Source of the DNA: Myxococcales bacterium
Lineage (GTDB): Bacteria > Myxococcota_A > Polyangia > Haliangiales > Haliangiaceae
Assembly (NCBI GenBank): GCA_016707895.1
Contig: JADJGV010000003.1
Location: forward strand, 496,001-560,000
Direction of reading: 5' to 3'
DNA: 64,000 bases
Below are positions 36,647 to 47,891 of this stretch, one piece after another. The notes below the pieces were generated by a model. It did no database searches. It was not told the origin of the DNA and was given only the letters and a program-made list of their open reading frames with translations. How positions within the stretch are numbered: the stretch's first letter is position 1; each line of letters opens with the position of its first letter. The translations under genes and the position numbers were made by a program.

Positions 36647-37776
36647 CGCGCGAGGCCGGACTGATCGAAGAACTGTCGCCGCGTGGCGCGCACCAGCGCC
36701 CACAGCGCCAGCGCGCCGATCAGCACGAGGCCGACGAAGATCGGCGGCATGTACCAGTAGTCGCCGGGGCGCTCGTCGGCCAGCACGACCCACGCGCCGG
36801 CCGGCACCGCCCGCGGCGCCCACACCGCGGCGACGTCGATCGCCGACCACGGGATGACGCCCGCCGGGCTGGTCACGCCGGCGTCGGTCACCGCCAGGGC
36901 GGCGAACCGGGTGCGCAGGTTGGTCGACGCGGCGTCGGCGCGCGCGCCGGCGAGCTGCGCCTGATCGAGGAGCGCTTGCACGGCGGCGACCGCGTCGGGG
37001 CGGCGCACCTCCCAGCGGGCCAGATCGGCGGTGCTGGCGATCGGCGCCTGGCCGGGCGCGATGACGCCGGCCGCGGCCAGCGCCTCGGCCCAGGCCGCGG
37101 TGGTCGGGTGGCCCTCGGACAGCGCCGCGACGACGATCGCGGCGTTGGGGTCGACCACCGACAGGTCGACGTCGGCATCGGCGCCCAGCGCGAGCGTCGC
37201 GCCGTCGATCAGCGTGACCTGGCTGGCGTTCTCGGTGCGGGCGCGGCGCAGCTCGGCGCCGGTGATGAACCGCGGCGACGGGTACGCGGCCAGCGCGCGG
37301 GCCAGCGGCCCCGCGTAGCGCACGTCGGCCAGGCGGCGCAGGCGACCGCTGACGCGATCGTCGTGCTGGGCCTCGTGGCCCCAGGCGTCGCCGGGCAGGG
37401 CCAGCCACAGCCGATCGCTGGTGCCGCGCACCGCGACGACGCGGTGGCCGTCGCTGCCCTTGGTGGTGCGCAGCCGCACCGCGCCGGCGCGATCGGGCGG
37501 CGCCTCGACCGTGACGTAGCGGTTGTCGTCGACCTTGCCGGCGACGATGTCGGCGGCGGTCACGGCCTTGGGCGTGTCGCTCTCGCGGGCGTAGCCGACG
37601 TCGTGGCGCAGCCGCACCAGGAGCGCGACGCACAGGATCAGCACCCCGACGGCGGCGATGATGCCCACCTGGAGCGCGCCCCTCGGCAGCCGGATCAGAT
37701 CGGGGTCGATCTCGTCCTTGCCGATCGGGGCACCGGGTTCGCGGTTCGCGTCGTCGGCCATGGCCAGCGCGTGCAT
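36643..37776 (-). CDS. Membrane protein, two TM segments, 377 aa
   Basis: A short cytoplasmic start, a TM helix at about 36-56 (LQVGIIAAVGVLILCVALLV), a large soluble region of about 285 residues, and a second TM helix near 343-365 (PIFVGLVLIGALALWALV) before a short basic tail. The soluble part is alpha/beta and Ala-rich; no family recognised. GAGGAG at 37785-37790 sits eight nt before ATG 37776, which selects this start over the ATG at 37761. It is divergent from xseA. Confidence 0.7.
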   Translation of the reverse strand: MHALAMADDANREPGAPIGKDEIDPDLIRLPRGALQVGIIAAVGVLILCVALLVRLRHDVGYARESDTPKAVTAADIVAGKVDDNRYVTVEAPPDRAGAVRLRTTKGSDGHRVVAVRGTSDRLWLALPGDAWGHEAQHDDRVSGRLRRLADVRYAGPLARALAAYPSPRFITGAELRRARTENASQVTLIDGATLALGADADVDLSVVDPNAAIVVAALSEGHPTTAAWAEALAAAGVIAPGQAPIASTADLARWEVRRPDAVAAVQALLDQAQLAGARADAASTNLRTRFAALAVTDAGVTSPAGVIPWSAIDVAAVWAPRAVPAGAWVVLADERPGDYWYMPPIFVGLVLIGALALWALVRATRRQFFDQSGLAR

Positions 37777-37833
37777 GGTATCCGCTCCTCGGACACCACG
37801 CCAGCCGCCGGGGTTGCAAGGATCCGGCCGCGG

Positions 37834-37863
37834 TTGCGCGCGGCCCCGGCGCCCGCGTACCGT
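37834..37863 (+). promoter_or_regulatory. Leaderless-type promoter of xseA
   Basis: TTGCGC, an 18-nt spacer and TACCGT, which ends five nt before GTG 37869. It supports the GTG start and a transcript beginning at it. Confidence 0.5.
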
Positions 37864-37868
37864 GGGGC

Positions 37869-39230
37869 GTGGCCACCGGCACCAGCGGATCGGGCGAGGA
37901 GCCCAAGCCGGCCAGCCGCGAGCGCCCGCTGCGGGTGGTCGACGTCGTCCGCTGGAGCAACGCCGCGGTCGAGCGCTACGGCCTCCTGTGGGTCGAGGGC
38001 GAGGTCGGCGAGGTCAAGCGGCCGTCGAGCGGCCACGTCTACTTCGCGCTCAAGGACAAGACCTCGCAGCTGCCGGCGGTGATGTGGCGGACCACCGCGC
38101 AGCGGCTGCGCTTCGGCTTCGAGGCCGGGCTGCGGGTGCGGGTGCGGGGCAAGCTCGGCGTCTTCGACCGCGACGGCCGGCTGCAGCTGTACGTCGACTA
38201 CGCCGAGCCGGCCGGCGCCGGCGCCGAGGCCGCCGCGCTCGAGGAGCTCAAGCGGCGGCTGGCGGCCGAGGGGCTGTTCGCCGACGCGCGCAAGCGGCCG
38301 CTGCCGATGTTGCCGCGGCGGATCGGCGTCGTGACCTCGAAGTCGGGCGCGGCGCTGCGCGACATCGTGCGCACGATCCAGCGGCGGTTCCCGCCGGCCC
38401 ACATCCTGGTCGCCGACTGCATGGTGCAAGGGGCGGCCGCCCCGGCGCAGATCGTCCACGCGCTGCGGCTGATCGACGCCGCGGCGGTGGACGTCGTGAT
38501 CGTCGGCCGCGGCGGCGGCGCCCAGAGCGACCTGGCGGCGTTCAACGACGAGCGCGTCGTGCGGGCGATCGCGGCGTGCCGGGTGCCGGTGGTCAGCGCC
38601 GTCGGCCACGAGGTCGACGTGACGCTCAGCGACCTGGTCGCCGATCGCCGCGCGTCGACGCCGACCGGCGCCGGCGAGCTGGTGGTGCCGGTCCAGCACG
38701 AGCTGCAGGCGGCGCTGGCCCGCGAGGAGCAGCGGCTGCGCCGCGAGCTGGGCCTGTACCTGCGCGCGGCGCGGCAGGAGGTCGACGATCTGATCGACAG
38801 CGCGCGCGCCGGGGTGCAGGCGCGGATGACCGCCCGCGCGACCGAGCTGCGCCGGCTCGAGGTGCGGCTCTTGGCGGCGCACCCGCGGGCCCAGCTGGCG
38901 GCGCGCCGCGCGGCGCTGGCGGCGCTCGAGAAGCGGCTGCCCAGCCCGGCGCCGCGGGTGGCCGACGGCCGGCGCCGCCTCGACACCGGCCGGGCCCGGC
39001 TCGACGCGGCGATGCGGCGCGCGCTCGATCGCCGGCGGCAAGGGTTCGCGGCGGTGGTGGCGCGGCTCGACGCGCTGTCGCCGCTGCGCGTGCTCGAGCG
39101 CGGCTACGCGCTGGCCACCCGCGACGGCCACGTCGTCACCGACGCCGGCGCGCTGGCGCCCGGCGATCCGATCGAGCTGCGCTTCGCCCGCGGCCGGGCC
39201 CGGGGCCGCATCACCGACGTCGAGTCGTGA
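37869..39230 (+). CDS. xseA: Exodeoxyribonuclease VII large subunit
   Basis: A 453-residue catalytic subunit of ExoVII, which degrades single-stranded DNA to oligonucleotides. The N-terminal OB fold (LWVEGEVGEVKRPSSGHVYFALKD) is followed by the nuclease core with PRRIGVVTSKSGAALRDI, DVVIVGRGGGAQSDLAAFNDE and VPVVSAVGHEVDVTLSDLVADRRASTPTGAGE, then a long coiled-coil tail and the C-terminal LERGYALATRDG. The small subunit gene xseB is not adjacent and not in this window. Confidence 0.96.
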   Translation: MATGTSGSGEEPKPASRERPLRVVDVVRWSNAAVERYGLLWVEGEVGEVKRPSSGHVYFALKDKTSQLPAVMWRTTAQRLRFGFEAGLRVRVRGKLGVFDRDGRLQLYVDYAEPAGAGAEAAALEELKRRLAAEGLFADARKRPLPMLPRRIGVVTSKSGAALRDIVRTIQRRFPPAHILVADCMVQGAAAPAQIVHALRLIDAAAVDVVIVGRGGGAQSDLAAFNDERVVRAIAACRVPVVSAVGHEVDVTLSDLVADRRASTPTGAGELVVPVQHELQAALAREEQRLRRELGLYLRAARQEVDDLIDSARAGVQARMTARATELRRLEVRLLAAHPRAQLAARRAALAALEKRLPSPAPRVADGRRRLDTGRARLDAAMRRALDRRRQGFAAVVARLDALSPLRVLERGYALATRDGHVVTDAGALAPGDPIELRFARGRARGRITDVES

Positions 39231-39241
39231 TCGGGATCTGG

Positions 39242-39247
39242 TAGGGT
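39242..39247 (+). promoter_or_regulatory. -10-like TAGGGT seven nt before start
   Basis: TAGGGT lies between the xseA stop and ATG 39255 and ends seven nt before the latter; no clear -35 (the region is the xseA 3' end). Confidence 0.35.
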
Positions 39248-39254
39248 CGCGGCG

Positions 39255-40283
39255 ATGCCCGAGCGCCAGCGCCGTGCTCCCAGCCAGCCGGGTCGCGCCC
39301 GCCGCGCGCCGTCGCGCGCCGGCAGCGCGGTGCCGATCGACGACGAGCAGGTGATCGAGGTCGCGCCGCTGGCGCCGCTGCCCACCGCGCGGGTCGCGAT
39401 CCACGAGGCGTCGACCGATGCGGTCGCGGCGGTGCGCGCCGCCGTGGTGGCCCAGGGCTTCGCGGTGGCCTACGCCGGGGTCGGCGCGGTGGCGATCGCC
39501 GAGATCACCAAGCGGCTGGCCGGCGACGCGATGCCCGACGTCGTCGTGGTCGGGCTACCGGCCGGCGCGGTCATCCTCGACGCCGCCCGCGCGCTCGAGC
39601 CGCGCCGCCCGGTGCTGATCGCGGCGGTCAACGGCGGCGGCCAGGCCGCGGCCGAGCGGGCCCACGGCGCCGGCGCCGACCTGGTGGCGCTGCGCCCGCA
39701 CGACGAGCGGCTGGGCCCGGTGCTGTTCGCCGCGGCCAAGCTCGCCGACGAGCGCCGCCGCGCCACCGCGGCCCGCGGCAACGAGCTGCGGCTGCGCGAG
39801 CGGCTCGATCGCATGGCGCAGGTCGATCCCGCGACCGGCCTGCAGCCGATGGAGTTCTTCCAGCGCGCCCTCGAGCTCGAGGTCAAGCGCGCGCGCCGCT
39901 ACGGCTACGCGCTGTCGGTGTGCATGGTCCGGCTGCCGCCGCCGGCCGACGCGCCCGCGACGATCGCCGCCGAGCTGCGCGCGCAGGCGGCGGCCGCGCT
40001 GTCGGCGGCGGTGCGCGACATCGATCTGCCGGTCGAGATCGGCGGCGATCGCGTGCTGATCTTGCTGCCGTACACCGACGCTGGCGGCGCCGAGCGGGTG
40101 GCGCGCCGGGTGGCCGCGGCGGTGGCCACGGTCCGGGTCGGCAAGCACGCCGGCGCGGCGCTGGCCGGCGTGGCCGGCGTGGCGGGCGGCGCGGCGCTGT
40201 CGCTGGCGACGTTGATGCGGGCGGCGGCGGCGGCGCTCCGCGACGCCGAGCGCGGCGGCGAGCCGGTCGTGGTCGCGCCGTGA
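39255..40283 (+). CDS. Degenerate receiver-GGDEF fusion protein
   Basis: A 342-residue protein. A basic N-terminal 25 residues, then a receiver-like alpha/beta domain (45-165) without a convincing phospho-Asp. The C-terminal half (185-335) has the GGDEF-domain outline: DPATGLQPMEFFQRAL (191-206), corresponding to D-x-LTGL-x-NR, and EIGGDRVLILLPYTDAGGAE, where the signature loop reads GGDRV (263-267). Lacking the catalytic acidic residue, it is probably not a cyclase and may bind nucleotide or partners. The stop overlaps the aroE GTG (GTGA). Confidence 0.7.
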   Translation: MPERQRRAPSQPGRARRAPSRAGSAVPIDDEQVIEVAPLAPLPTARVAIHEASTDAVAAVRAAVVAQGFAVAYAGVGAVAIAEITKRLAGDAMPDVVVVGLPAGAVILDAARALEPRRPVLIAAVNGGGQAAAERAHGAGADLVALRPHDERLGPVLFAAAKLADERRRATAARGNELRLRERLDRMAQVDPATGLQPMEFFQRALELEVKRARRYGYALSVCMVRLPPPADAPATIAAELRAQAAAALSAAVRDIDLPVEIGGDRVLILLPYTDAGGAERVARRVAAAVATVRVGKHAGAALAGVAGVAGGAALSLATLMRAAAAALRDAERGGEPVVVAP

Positions 40284-41077
40284 AGCGCCTGGCCGCGGTG
40301 CTCGGCTGGCCGATCAGCCACTCGCGCAGCCCGGCGATGCACGACGCCGCGTTCGCGGCGTGCGGCCTCGACGCGGTGATGCTGCCGCTGGCGGTGCGCC
40401 CCGAGCGCCTCGATGACGCCGTGCGCGGCCTGGCCGCGATCGACGCGCTCGGCGCCAGCGTGACCGTGCCGCACAAGGAGGCGGTGGCCGGCTGCTGCGC
40501 CGCGCTCGACCCCAGCGCCCGCGCGGTCGGCGCGGTCAACTGCCTGGCGTTCGTCGACGGCCGCGCGATCGGCCACAACACCGACGCCGGCGGCTTCGTC
40601 GACGGCCTGCGCGCCGCCGGCCACGCGCCGATCGCCCGCGCGGTGGTGCTGGGCGGTGGCGGCGCGGCCCGCGCGGTGGTGGTCGGCCTCGAGCAGCTGG
40701 GCGCCGAGGTCGTCGTCGTCGCGCGCCGCCCCGACGCGGTCACCTGGCGCGCCGCGCGCCCGTGGACGCAGCTGCCCGCGCTGCTGGCGACCGCCGGGCT
40801 GGTCGTCGACGCCACCTCGGCGGCGCTCGATCCCGCGGCCGACGACGCGCTGGCCGCCGCGGTGCCGCTGGCGGCGCTGCCGGCCGACGCCGTGGTCGCG
40901 ACGCTGATCTACCACCGCGCCACCGCGCTGCTCGCCGCCGCCCGCGCCCGCGGCCACGCCGTCGTCGACGGTCGCGGCATGCTGCTCTACCAGGCCACCC
41001 GCGCGTTCACGCTGTGGACCGGCCGCGCCGCGCCGGTCGACGTCATGGCCGCCGCGCTCGCGGCGTCACTGGGGTGA
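40280..41077 (+). CDS. aroE: Shikimate dehydrogenase
   Basis: A 265-residue NADP-linked enzyme reducing 3-dehydroshikimate to shikimate in aromatic amino-acid synthesis. The substrate motif SHSRSP is at 13-18, catalytic Lys66 is in VTVPHK, GHNTDAGG carries the catalytic Asp (102), and LGGGGAARAV is the nucleotide-binding loop; the C-terminal GRGMLLYQ is conserved too. It is coupled by a GTGA overlap to the degenerate GGDEF gene, an odd partner. Its last 12 bp overlap a convergent lipoprotein gene. Confidence 0.95.
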   Translation: MKRLAAVLGWPISHSRSPAMHDAAFAACGLDAVMLPLAVRPERLDDAVRGLAAIDALGASVTVPHKEAVAGCCAALDPSARAVGAVNCLAFVDGRAIGHNTDAGGFVDGLRAAGHAPIARAVVLGGGGAARAVVVGLEQLGAEVVVVARRPDAVTWRAARPWTQLPALLATAGLVVDATSAALDPAADDALAAAVPLAALPADAVVATLIYHRATALLAAARARGHAVVDGRGMLLYQATRAFTLWTGRAAPVDVMAAALAASLG

Positions 41078-41686
41078 CTGCGCGCCGGGGCCGGCCGGCG
41101 GCGGCGGCACCGGCGGCGCCACCTCGACCGCGGTCGTCGAGCCCGCGGCCTGGCTCGCGGTGCGGCAGCGCGAGACGTTGGGATCCCACGCGCGCAGCTG
41201 GTCGGCGAGGCCGCGATCGACCGAGGCCAGCGCCTTCAGGCTGCCGAACGCCTCGACGCACTGACCGGCGGCCGCCAGCGTCCGCGCGTTGTGCGCCAGC
41301 TGCACCGCGACCGGCGAGTGCAGCGCGTTGGCGCTCGCCGGCGGCGGCGGCGGCGGCACCACCACGACGCTGGTCGGCGCGGGCTGCTCCGGATCGGACA
41401 CCGGCAGGAGCTGCAGGGCGATGGTCGCGATCAGCCCGACCAGCGTGACGCCCGCCCACCGGTTGCGGTCGTCGATGCGATCGACCTCGCAGGCGTCCTG
41501 CGCGCCGTTGATCGCGTGGTCCGGGCAGCGCGCGACCATCCGGCTGATCGCGTACCCCGCGCTGGCGCCGGTGAACACCGCCGCGCCGATCACCGAGTAC
41601 GTCCGCTGCTTCCGCGTCACCGCACACCCCGAGACCAGGCTCGCCGTGCACGCGATCGCGACCATCCGCTGGCTGATGCGCTTCAC
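41066..41686 (-). CDS. Putative lipoprotein with TM-like segment
   Basis: A 206-residue protein from GTG 41686. The signal peptide MKRISQRMVAIACTASLVSGC has lipobox VSGC. Two further hydrophobic stretches (YSVIGAAVFTGASAGYAI and WAGVTLVGLIATIALQLL) could span the membrane. A poly-Pro run (VVVVPPPPPPASA) precedes a helical C-terminal region with two Cys (QCVEAF, SRCRTA). No family. TAGGCT ends seven nt before the GTG, which supports this start. Confidence 0.65.
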   Translation of the reverse strand: MKRISQRMVAIACTASLVSGCAVTRKQRTYSVIGAAVFTGASAGYAISRMVARCPDHAINGAQDACEVDRIDDRNRWAGVTLVGLIATIALQLLPVSDPEQPAPTSVVVVPPPPPPASANALHSPVAVQLAHNARTLAAAGQCVEAFGSLKALASVDRGLADQLRAWDPNVSRCRTASQAAGSTTAVEVAPPVPPPPAGPGAQSPQ

Positions 41687-41693
41687 GGGCGCC

Positions 41694-41721
41694 AGCCTAT
41701 CAGCGTCGCTCGGCGGCGCAA
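41694..41721 (-). promoter_or_regulatory. Candidate promoter before GTG 41686
   Basis: Minus-strand TTGCGC (41716-41721), 16-nt spacer, TAGGCT (41694-41699), seven nt before the GTG start. Confidence 0.4.
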
Positions 41722-41775
41722 CCGGCTCGGCGCGACCCGTGCATGGCGTCACACGAACTGCGAGGAGGCCGTCCG

Positions 41776-42528
41776 ATGCGCGCTGCCAAGTCGGCGCGTC
41801 GACTCGCGCGAGTCGGCGCCGGGATCACATCTGCCCTGTTGCTGGCGTTCACAGGGGCCGCGTCGGCTGTGGCCGACACGCCACCTGACGCGCCGCGCGA
41901 ACGCTGGGTCGACAACCCGTACAGCCCCCACGACACCACCGGGGCCAACCTCCGGCTGGGCAGCGCGGTCGGCTACCTGGTCCACGACACCAGGACCTAC
42001 ACGGCGCTGGGCGCGGCGATCGCCGCCGGGCCGCGGGTCGGCCGCTTCACGTTCGAGGCCGACTACCTGTTCCTCAACCTGTCCGAGCCGGGGCCGTCGA
42101 CGCTGCACTTCGGCCGCGCCCAGCGGCTCGGCGGCATGGCCCGCGTCGACGTCGTACGCCTGGGCTCCGACCTGCTCGGCGCCAACTCGATGCTGGCGGT
42201 GTACGCCGAGCTGGGCGCCGCCCGGCAGTGGCACACCTGGGCCCGCCCGGGCGCGCGCGACCCGGCCCGCGCGGTGCCGGTCGACAGCGCGGTCAACCTC
42301 GGCGTCGTCGGGTTCGGCGTCAACCTCGATCACCGCCTCGAGCAGCCGCTCAACCTCAGCCGCGTCGGCTGGCAGCTCGGCTGGCAGCTCACGTCGACGC
42401 CCAGCCGCGCCGCCGACCCGATGATCGAGTGCCGCGGCGGCATCTGCGCGGCGGCGGCGCCGGCGCCGATGGCGACCAGCCGCAACACCGCGCTGCTGGT
42501 GACGTCGACGATCGCGTTCACCTGGTAG
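41776..42528 (+). CDS. Exported protein, probable small outer-membrane barrel
   Basis: A 250-residue protein. Signal peptide with a basic n-region and GITSALLLAFTGAASAVA, then a mature part of short amphipathic strands (NLRLGSAVGYLVHD, FTFEADYLFLNL, MARVDVVRLGSDLL, MLAVYAELGAARQW, VGFGVNLDHRL), ending TSTIAFTW with an aromatic C-terminus. It resembles eight- to ten-stranded barrels but no family is named. GAGGAGG at 41762-41768 is seven nt before ATG 41776, a strong ribosome site that fixes the start. Confidence 0.75.
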   Translation: MRAAKSARRLARVGAGITSALLLAFTGAASAVADTPPDAPRERWVDNPYSPHDTTGANLRLGSAVGYLVHDTRTYTALGAAIAAGPRVGRFTFEADYLFLNLSEPGPSTLHFGRAQRLGGMARVDVVRLGSDLLGANSMLAVYAELGAARQWHTWARPGARDPARAVPVDSAVNLGVVGFGVNLDHRLEQPLNLSRVGWQLGWQLTSTPSRAADPMIECRGGICAAAAPAPMATSRNTALLVTSTIAFTW

Positions 42529-42542
42529 GCCGCGGGGCGCGA

Positions 42543-43151
42543 TCAGAACGAGCGGGTCATCGTCGTGAGCAGGCCGACGATGGTCGCGTACCAGGCGATC
42601 GCCGCCACCGCGATCGCGCCGACCACGACCACCACCACCGGGCCGTCCTGCACCGGGTCGTCGGGGCCCGGCCGCCACGCCCGGCCGATCGCCGCCAGCG
42701 CCACGCCGAGCAACAGGCCGACCGCGGCCCAGTGCTCCTTGGTGTCGAACCAGCGCGCCATCTTGCTGGCCCGGGTCGGCGCGTCGCCGGCCAGCCGCCG
42801 CGCGCGATCCAGATCGACCGGCCGCGGCGGCGCGCCCAGCGCGCGATCGGTGAGCTCGTCGGTGGCCAGCCGCCGCCCGGCCTGGTCGTCGATCACCGAC
42901 GACGGCCGGGTCAGGTACTCGAGCTTCACCCGCGCCTTGTAGGTCGGGTACAGCACCAGGCCGGCCGCCATCGCCAGCGCGTAGAGCGCCATCGTGATGG
43001 TCGCGAACCGCCCCAGCGCCGCTCGCCGCGGGGTGCGCCCGCGCCACAGCGGCCACAGCCACACCACCCAGTGGGTCGCGGCCGCCACCGCCGCGGCGCC
43101 CAGCACCGCGTGCAGCACCAAGAGCCAGCGCGCGGCGGTCAGCGACAACAC
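42543..43151 (-). CDS. Integral membrane protein, about four TM helices
   Basis: A 202-residue protein from GTG 43151 (TATCGT ends six nt upstream). TM helices lie at about 4-28 (ARWLLVLHAVLGAAAVAAATHWVVWL), 48-66, 140-158 (WAAVGLLLGVALAAIG) and 170-195. Two His in or near TM1 could bind haem, but nothing else supports that. A hydrophilic loop of about 70 residues lies between TM2 and TM3. No family recognised. It is 84 bp downstream of ftsZ on the same strand and may be read from that operon or its own promoter. Confidence 0.65.
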   Translation of the reverse strand: MLSLTAARWLLVLHAVLGAAAVAAATHWVVWLWPLWRGRTPRRAALGRFATITMALYALAMAAGLVLYPTYKARVKLEYLTRPSSVIDDQAGRRLATDELTDRALGAPPRPVDLDRARRLAGDAPTRASKMARWFDTKEHWAAVGLLLGVALAAIGRAWRPGPDDPVQDGPVVVVVVGAIAVAAIAWYATIVGLLTTMTRSF

Positions 43152-43157
43152 GCGGCG

Positions 43158-43163
43158 ACGATA
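43158..43163 (-). promoter_or_regulatory. -10-like TATCGT six nt before GTG 43151
   Basis: Minus-strand TATCGT ends six nt before the GTG start of the membrane-protein gene. Confidence 0.4.
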
Positions 43164-43235
43164 CGCGAAACCGCCTACCGAAAACGAGCGCGGGCGCCAG
43201 CACGGCGCCCGCAGCGAAGCCAAGCGGAAGTCAGC

Positions 43236-44666
<1,431 letters not shown>

Positions 44667-44690
44667 GTGATCTCTCCCGTTGGTATGCCC

Positions 44691-44719
44691 ATATGAGTGG
44701 GCGGGATCTGCAGGGGCAA
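44691..44719 (-). promoter_or_regulatory. Candidate ftsZ promoter
   Basis: Minus-strand TTGCCC (44714-44719), a 17-nt spacer and TCATAT (44691-44696). Directly upstream of TTGCCC is CGAAAAAG, nearly the same upstream sequence as at the ftsQ promoter candidate (CGAAAAA-TTGCCC). Confidence 0.4.
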
Positions 44720-44830
44720 CTTTTTCGCGGCAGCGACGCGGCGTTTTTGTTGCGATCCGGATCGGCTCGGCGGATCGCGGGGCGTCAACCGCTGCTCGGG
44801 TGAACGTGTCTCGAGGATCGGAAGGACTGC

Positions 44831-46066
<1,236 letters not shown>

Positions 46067-46074
46067 TGGTGTGC

Positions 46075-46998
46075 TCAGGGTTCCCCGAAGGAGACGGTGA
46101 CGAGATCGGTGCGGGTGTCGTTGTCGACGCGCATGGTGCGCAGGCGGCGGCGCTCGTCGGGCGACAGCGCCGCCCACACCGCGTCGAACCGGGCCAGGTG
46201 GCCGGCCAGCGCGTCGGGCGTGGCGACGCCGACCTTCACCGCGATCGCGTCGTCGTAGGTGTAGAGCGTCGCGCCCGACGGCGCGAGCTTGAGCTCGCCG
46301 GCGCGCGGGCGATCGCCCTCGGCCCAGGCCGCGAGGATCGCCAGGCCGTCGCGCACCTGCGCCGCGGCCTGCTCGGGCGCCTCGGCGAACAGCTCGCGCG
46401 GCACGCCCGAGATGATCGGCAGGTCCTTGCCCTCGCCGACGGTGAGGTCGGCGACCTTGAACGGCCGGCCGGCCGCGTCGGCCAGGTACAGCCCCTCGGC
46501 GGCGATCACCACGGCCGGGCGCCGCTCGACGACGTCGACCACGACCGTGTGCGGCAGCCGGCGCTTGACGCTGGCCTTGGCGATCCACGGGTCGGCGGCC
46601 AGCGCGGCCTCGGCGTCGCCGGTGTCGATCTTGAAGATGTTGGCGCCGGCGGCGAACGGCAGCCGCGCGCGGATCGCGTCCTCGGTCAGCGTGGCCTCGC
46701 CGTGGACCTCGACCTGCGTCACCGCGAAGCGCGGCGAGTGGGTGAGCCAGTGGTAGCCGTGGCGGCCGGCGGCGGCCAGCCCGCCCGCGGCGACCAGCGC
46801 CAGCACGGCCGGCGCCGAGCGGCGCAGCGCGCGGCCGCAGGCGTCGACCACCACGCGCGGGGCCGGCAGCCGCTCGCGCAGCGGGGTCTTCGCGCGGCGG
46901 TTGGAGCGGCCCGGGCGCAACGTCATCCGCGACACCCGCGGCAGGCGCGTGTCGTCGATGCGGGCGGACTCGGCGCCCCTCGGCCGGGATCGATCCAT
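46075..46998 (-). CDS. ftsQ: Cell division protein FtsQ
   Basis: Bitopic divisome protein. A basic cytoplasmic N-terminus, one TM helix (SAPAVLALVAAGGLAAAG), then a POTRA domain (FAVTQVEVHGEATLTEDAIRARL...GANIFKIDTGDAEAALAADPWIAKASVKRRLPHTVVVDVVERRPA) and the FtsQ/DivIB beta domain. I use ATG 46998 because TATTTC ends seven nt upstream with TTGCCC 18 nt further; an in-frame ATG at 47016 would overlap this hexamer. No mur or ddl genes precede it; the upstream neighbour is a lipoprotein gene. Confidence 0.9.
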   Translation of the reverse strand: MDRSRPRGAESARIDDTRLPRVSRMTLRPGRSNRRAKTPLRERLPAPRVVVDACGRALRRSAPAVLALVAAGGLAAAGRHGYHWLTHSPRFAVTQVEVHGEATLTEDAIRARLPFAAGANIFKIDTGDAEAALAADPWIAKASVKRRLPHTVVVDVVERRPAVVIAAEGLYLADAAGRPFKVADLTVGEGKDLPIISGVPRELFAEAPEQAAAQVRDGLAILAAWAEGDRPRAGELKLAPSGATLYTYDDAIAVKVGVATPDALAGHLARFDAVWAALSPDERRRLRTMRVDNDTRTDLVTVSFGEP

Positions 46999-47005
46999 GA
47001 TTGGC

Positions 47006-47035
47006 GAAATAGGCATGCGCCGATCACGCGGGCAA
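47006..47035 (-). promoter_or_regulatory. Candidate ftsQ promoter
   Basis: Minus-strand TTGCCC (47030-47035), an 18-nt spacer and TATTTC (47006-47011), seven nt before ATG 46998. CGAAAAA directly precedes TTGCCC, as at ftsZ. Confidence 0.45.
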
Positions 47036-47112
47036 TTTTTCGACCGCTGGCTCGATCGAATTGCGGGCGATCCGGATCTCTCCGGTGCGAACGTTCAGTG
47101 CCCGACGGTCTT

Positions 47113-47147
47113 GACGCTAGCGTGCGAGGCTTTCGCGGACGCTAGCG
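47113..47147. repeat. Pair of 10-bp direct repeats upstream of ftsQ
   Basis: GACGCTAGCG occurs at 47113-47122 and again at 47138-47147, 25 bp start to start, about 115 and 140 bp upstream of the ftsQ start. The spacing of two and a half turns and the location suggest a possible protein-binding site. Confidence 0.4.
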
Positions 47148-47158
47148 GTGGACGCGGG

Positions 47159-47833
47159 CTACTCGATCAGCGCGACCGGGCCGACGTCGCGCGCCGCCGC
47201 GCCCCAACCCGTCGGCCCGTGGGTCAGCGTCACCATCGTGGCGCGATCGCCGCGCCAGACCCGGCACGCGAACGGCGCGAGGGCGCGGACGACGCTGGGG
47301 CCGGGGCACACGACGCGGTCGGCGCCGGCGCCGAAGGTCTGTGCCACGTGCGCGGCGGCGTCGTCGTAGTACACGACGGCGACCTTGGCGCCGCCCCGGG
47401 CGACGACGTGCGCCGACTCGCGGCCGACCTCCGGGCACATCACGACCGAGCCGGGATCCAGGCTGATCAGCGTCCGCCCCGCGCAATCGAACACGTGGCC
47501 GCGCCCCGCGTCGTGCCGCGCGAGCTGCTCGGCCAGCACGCGACCGCCGATGAGCCGGTAGCGCCAGGTCGCGGTCGCGGTGTCGTAGTGACCGGCGTCG
47601 ATGATCACGTCTTCCTCACCGACCGTCGTGCGCGCGACGCACACCAGGCGCTGATCCTGGCGGATGCCGCTCGGGCATCGGGCGTCGATCACGTCGACGC
47701 CAGAGACCCGGGCCAGCTTCAGCACCACCTCGCGTGCGTCATCGGGGCCGTCGCCCCGGACCTGCACGGTGCAGCCAGCCAAACACGCGATGAGGAGGGA
47801 GCCCACCCCGATCAGGCGATGCGGTTGCGACAA
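47159..47833 (-). CDS. Putative lipoprotein, 224 aa
   Basis: A hydrophobic stretch with lipobox LAGCTVQV marks an exported lipoprotein. The mature domain has paired Cys (DARCPSGIRQDQRLVCVA, HVFDCAGR, VVMCPEVG, DRVVCPGPS, FACRVW) and strand-rich sequence; no family recognised. The start is uncertain: TTG 47833 gives a good signal peptide (MSQPHRLIGVGSLLIACLAGC), GTG 47806 a very short one, and the frame is open to 47869. It precedes ftsQ on the same strand by 142 bp. Confidence 0.55.
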   Translation of the reverse strand: MSQPHRLIGVGSLLIACLAGCTVQVRGDGPDDAREVVLKLARVSGVDVIDARCPSGIRQDQRLVCVARTTVGEEDVIIDAGHYDTATATWRYRLIGGRVLAEQLARHDAGRGHVFDCAGRTLISLDPGSVVMCPEVGRESAHVVARGGAKVAVVYYDDAAAHVAQTFGAGADRVVCPGPSVVRALAPFACRVWRGDRATMVTLTHGPTGWGAAARDVGPVALIE

Positions 47834-47891
47834 GGCCGATGTCTGTAAGTCCCCTGCGCGGCCGCGCAAGGCCTCGGCGCGCGGGGTGTGA

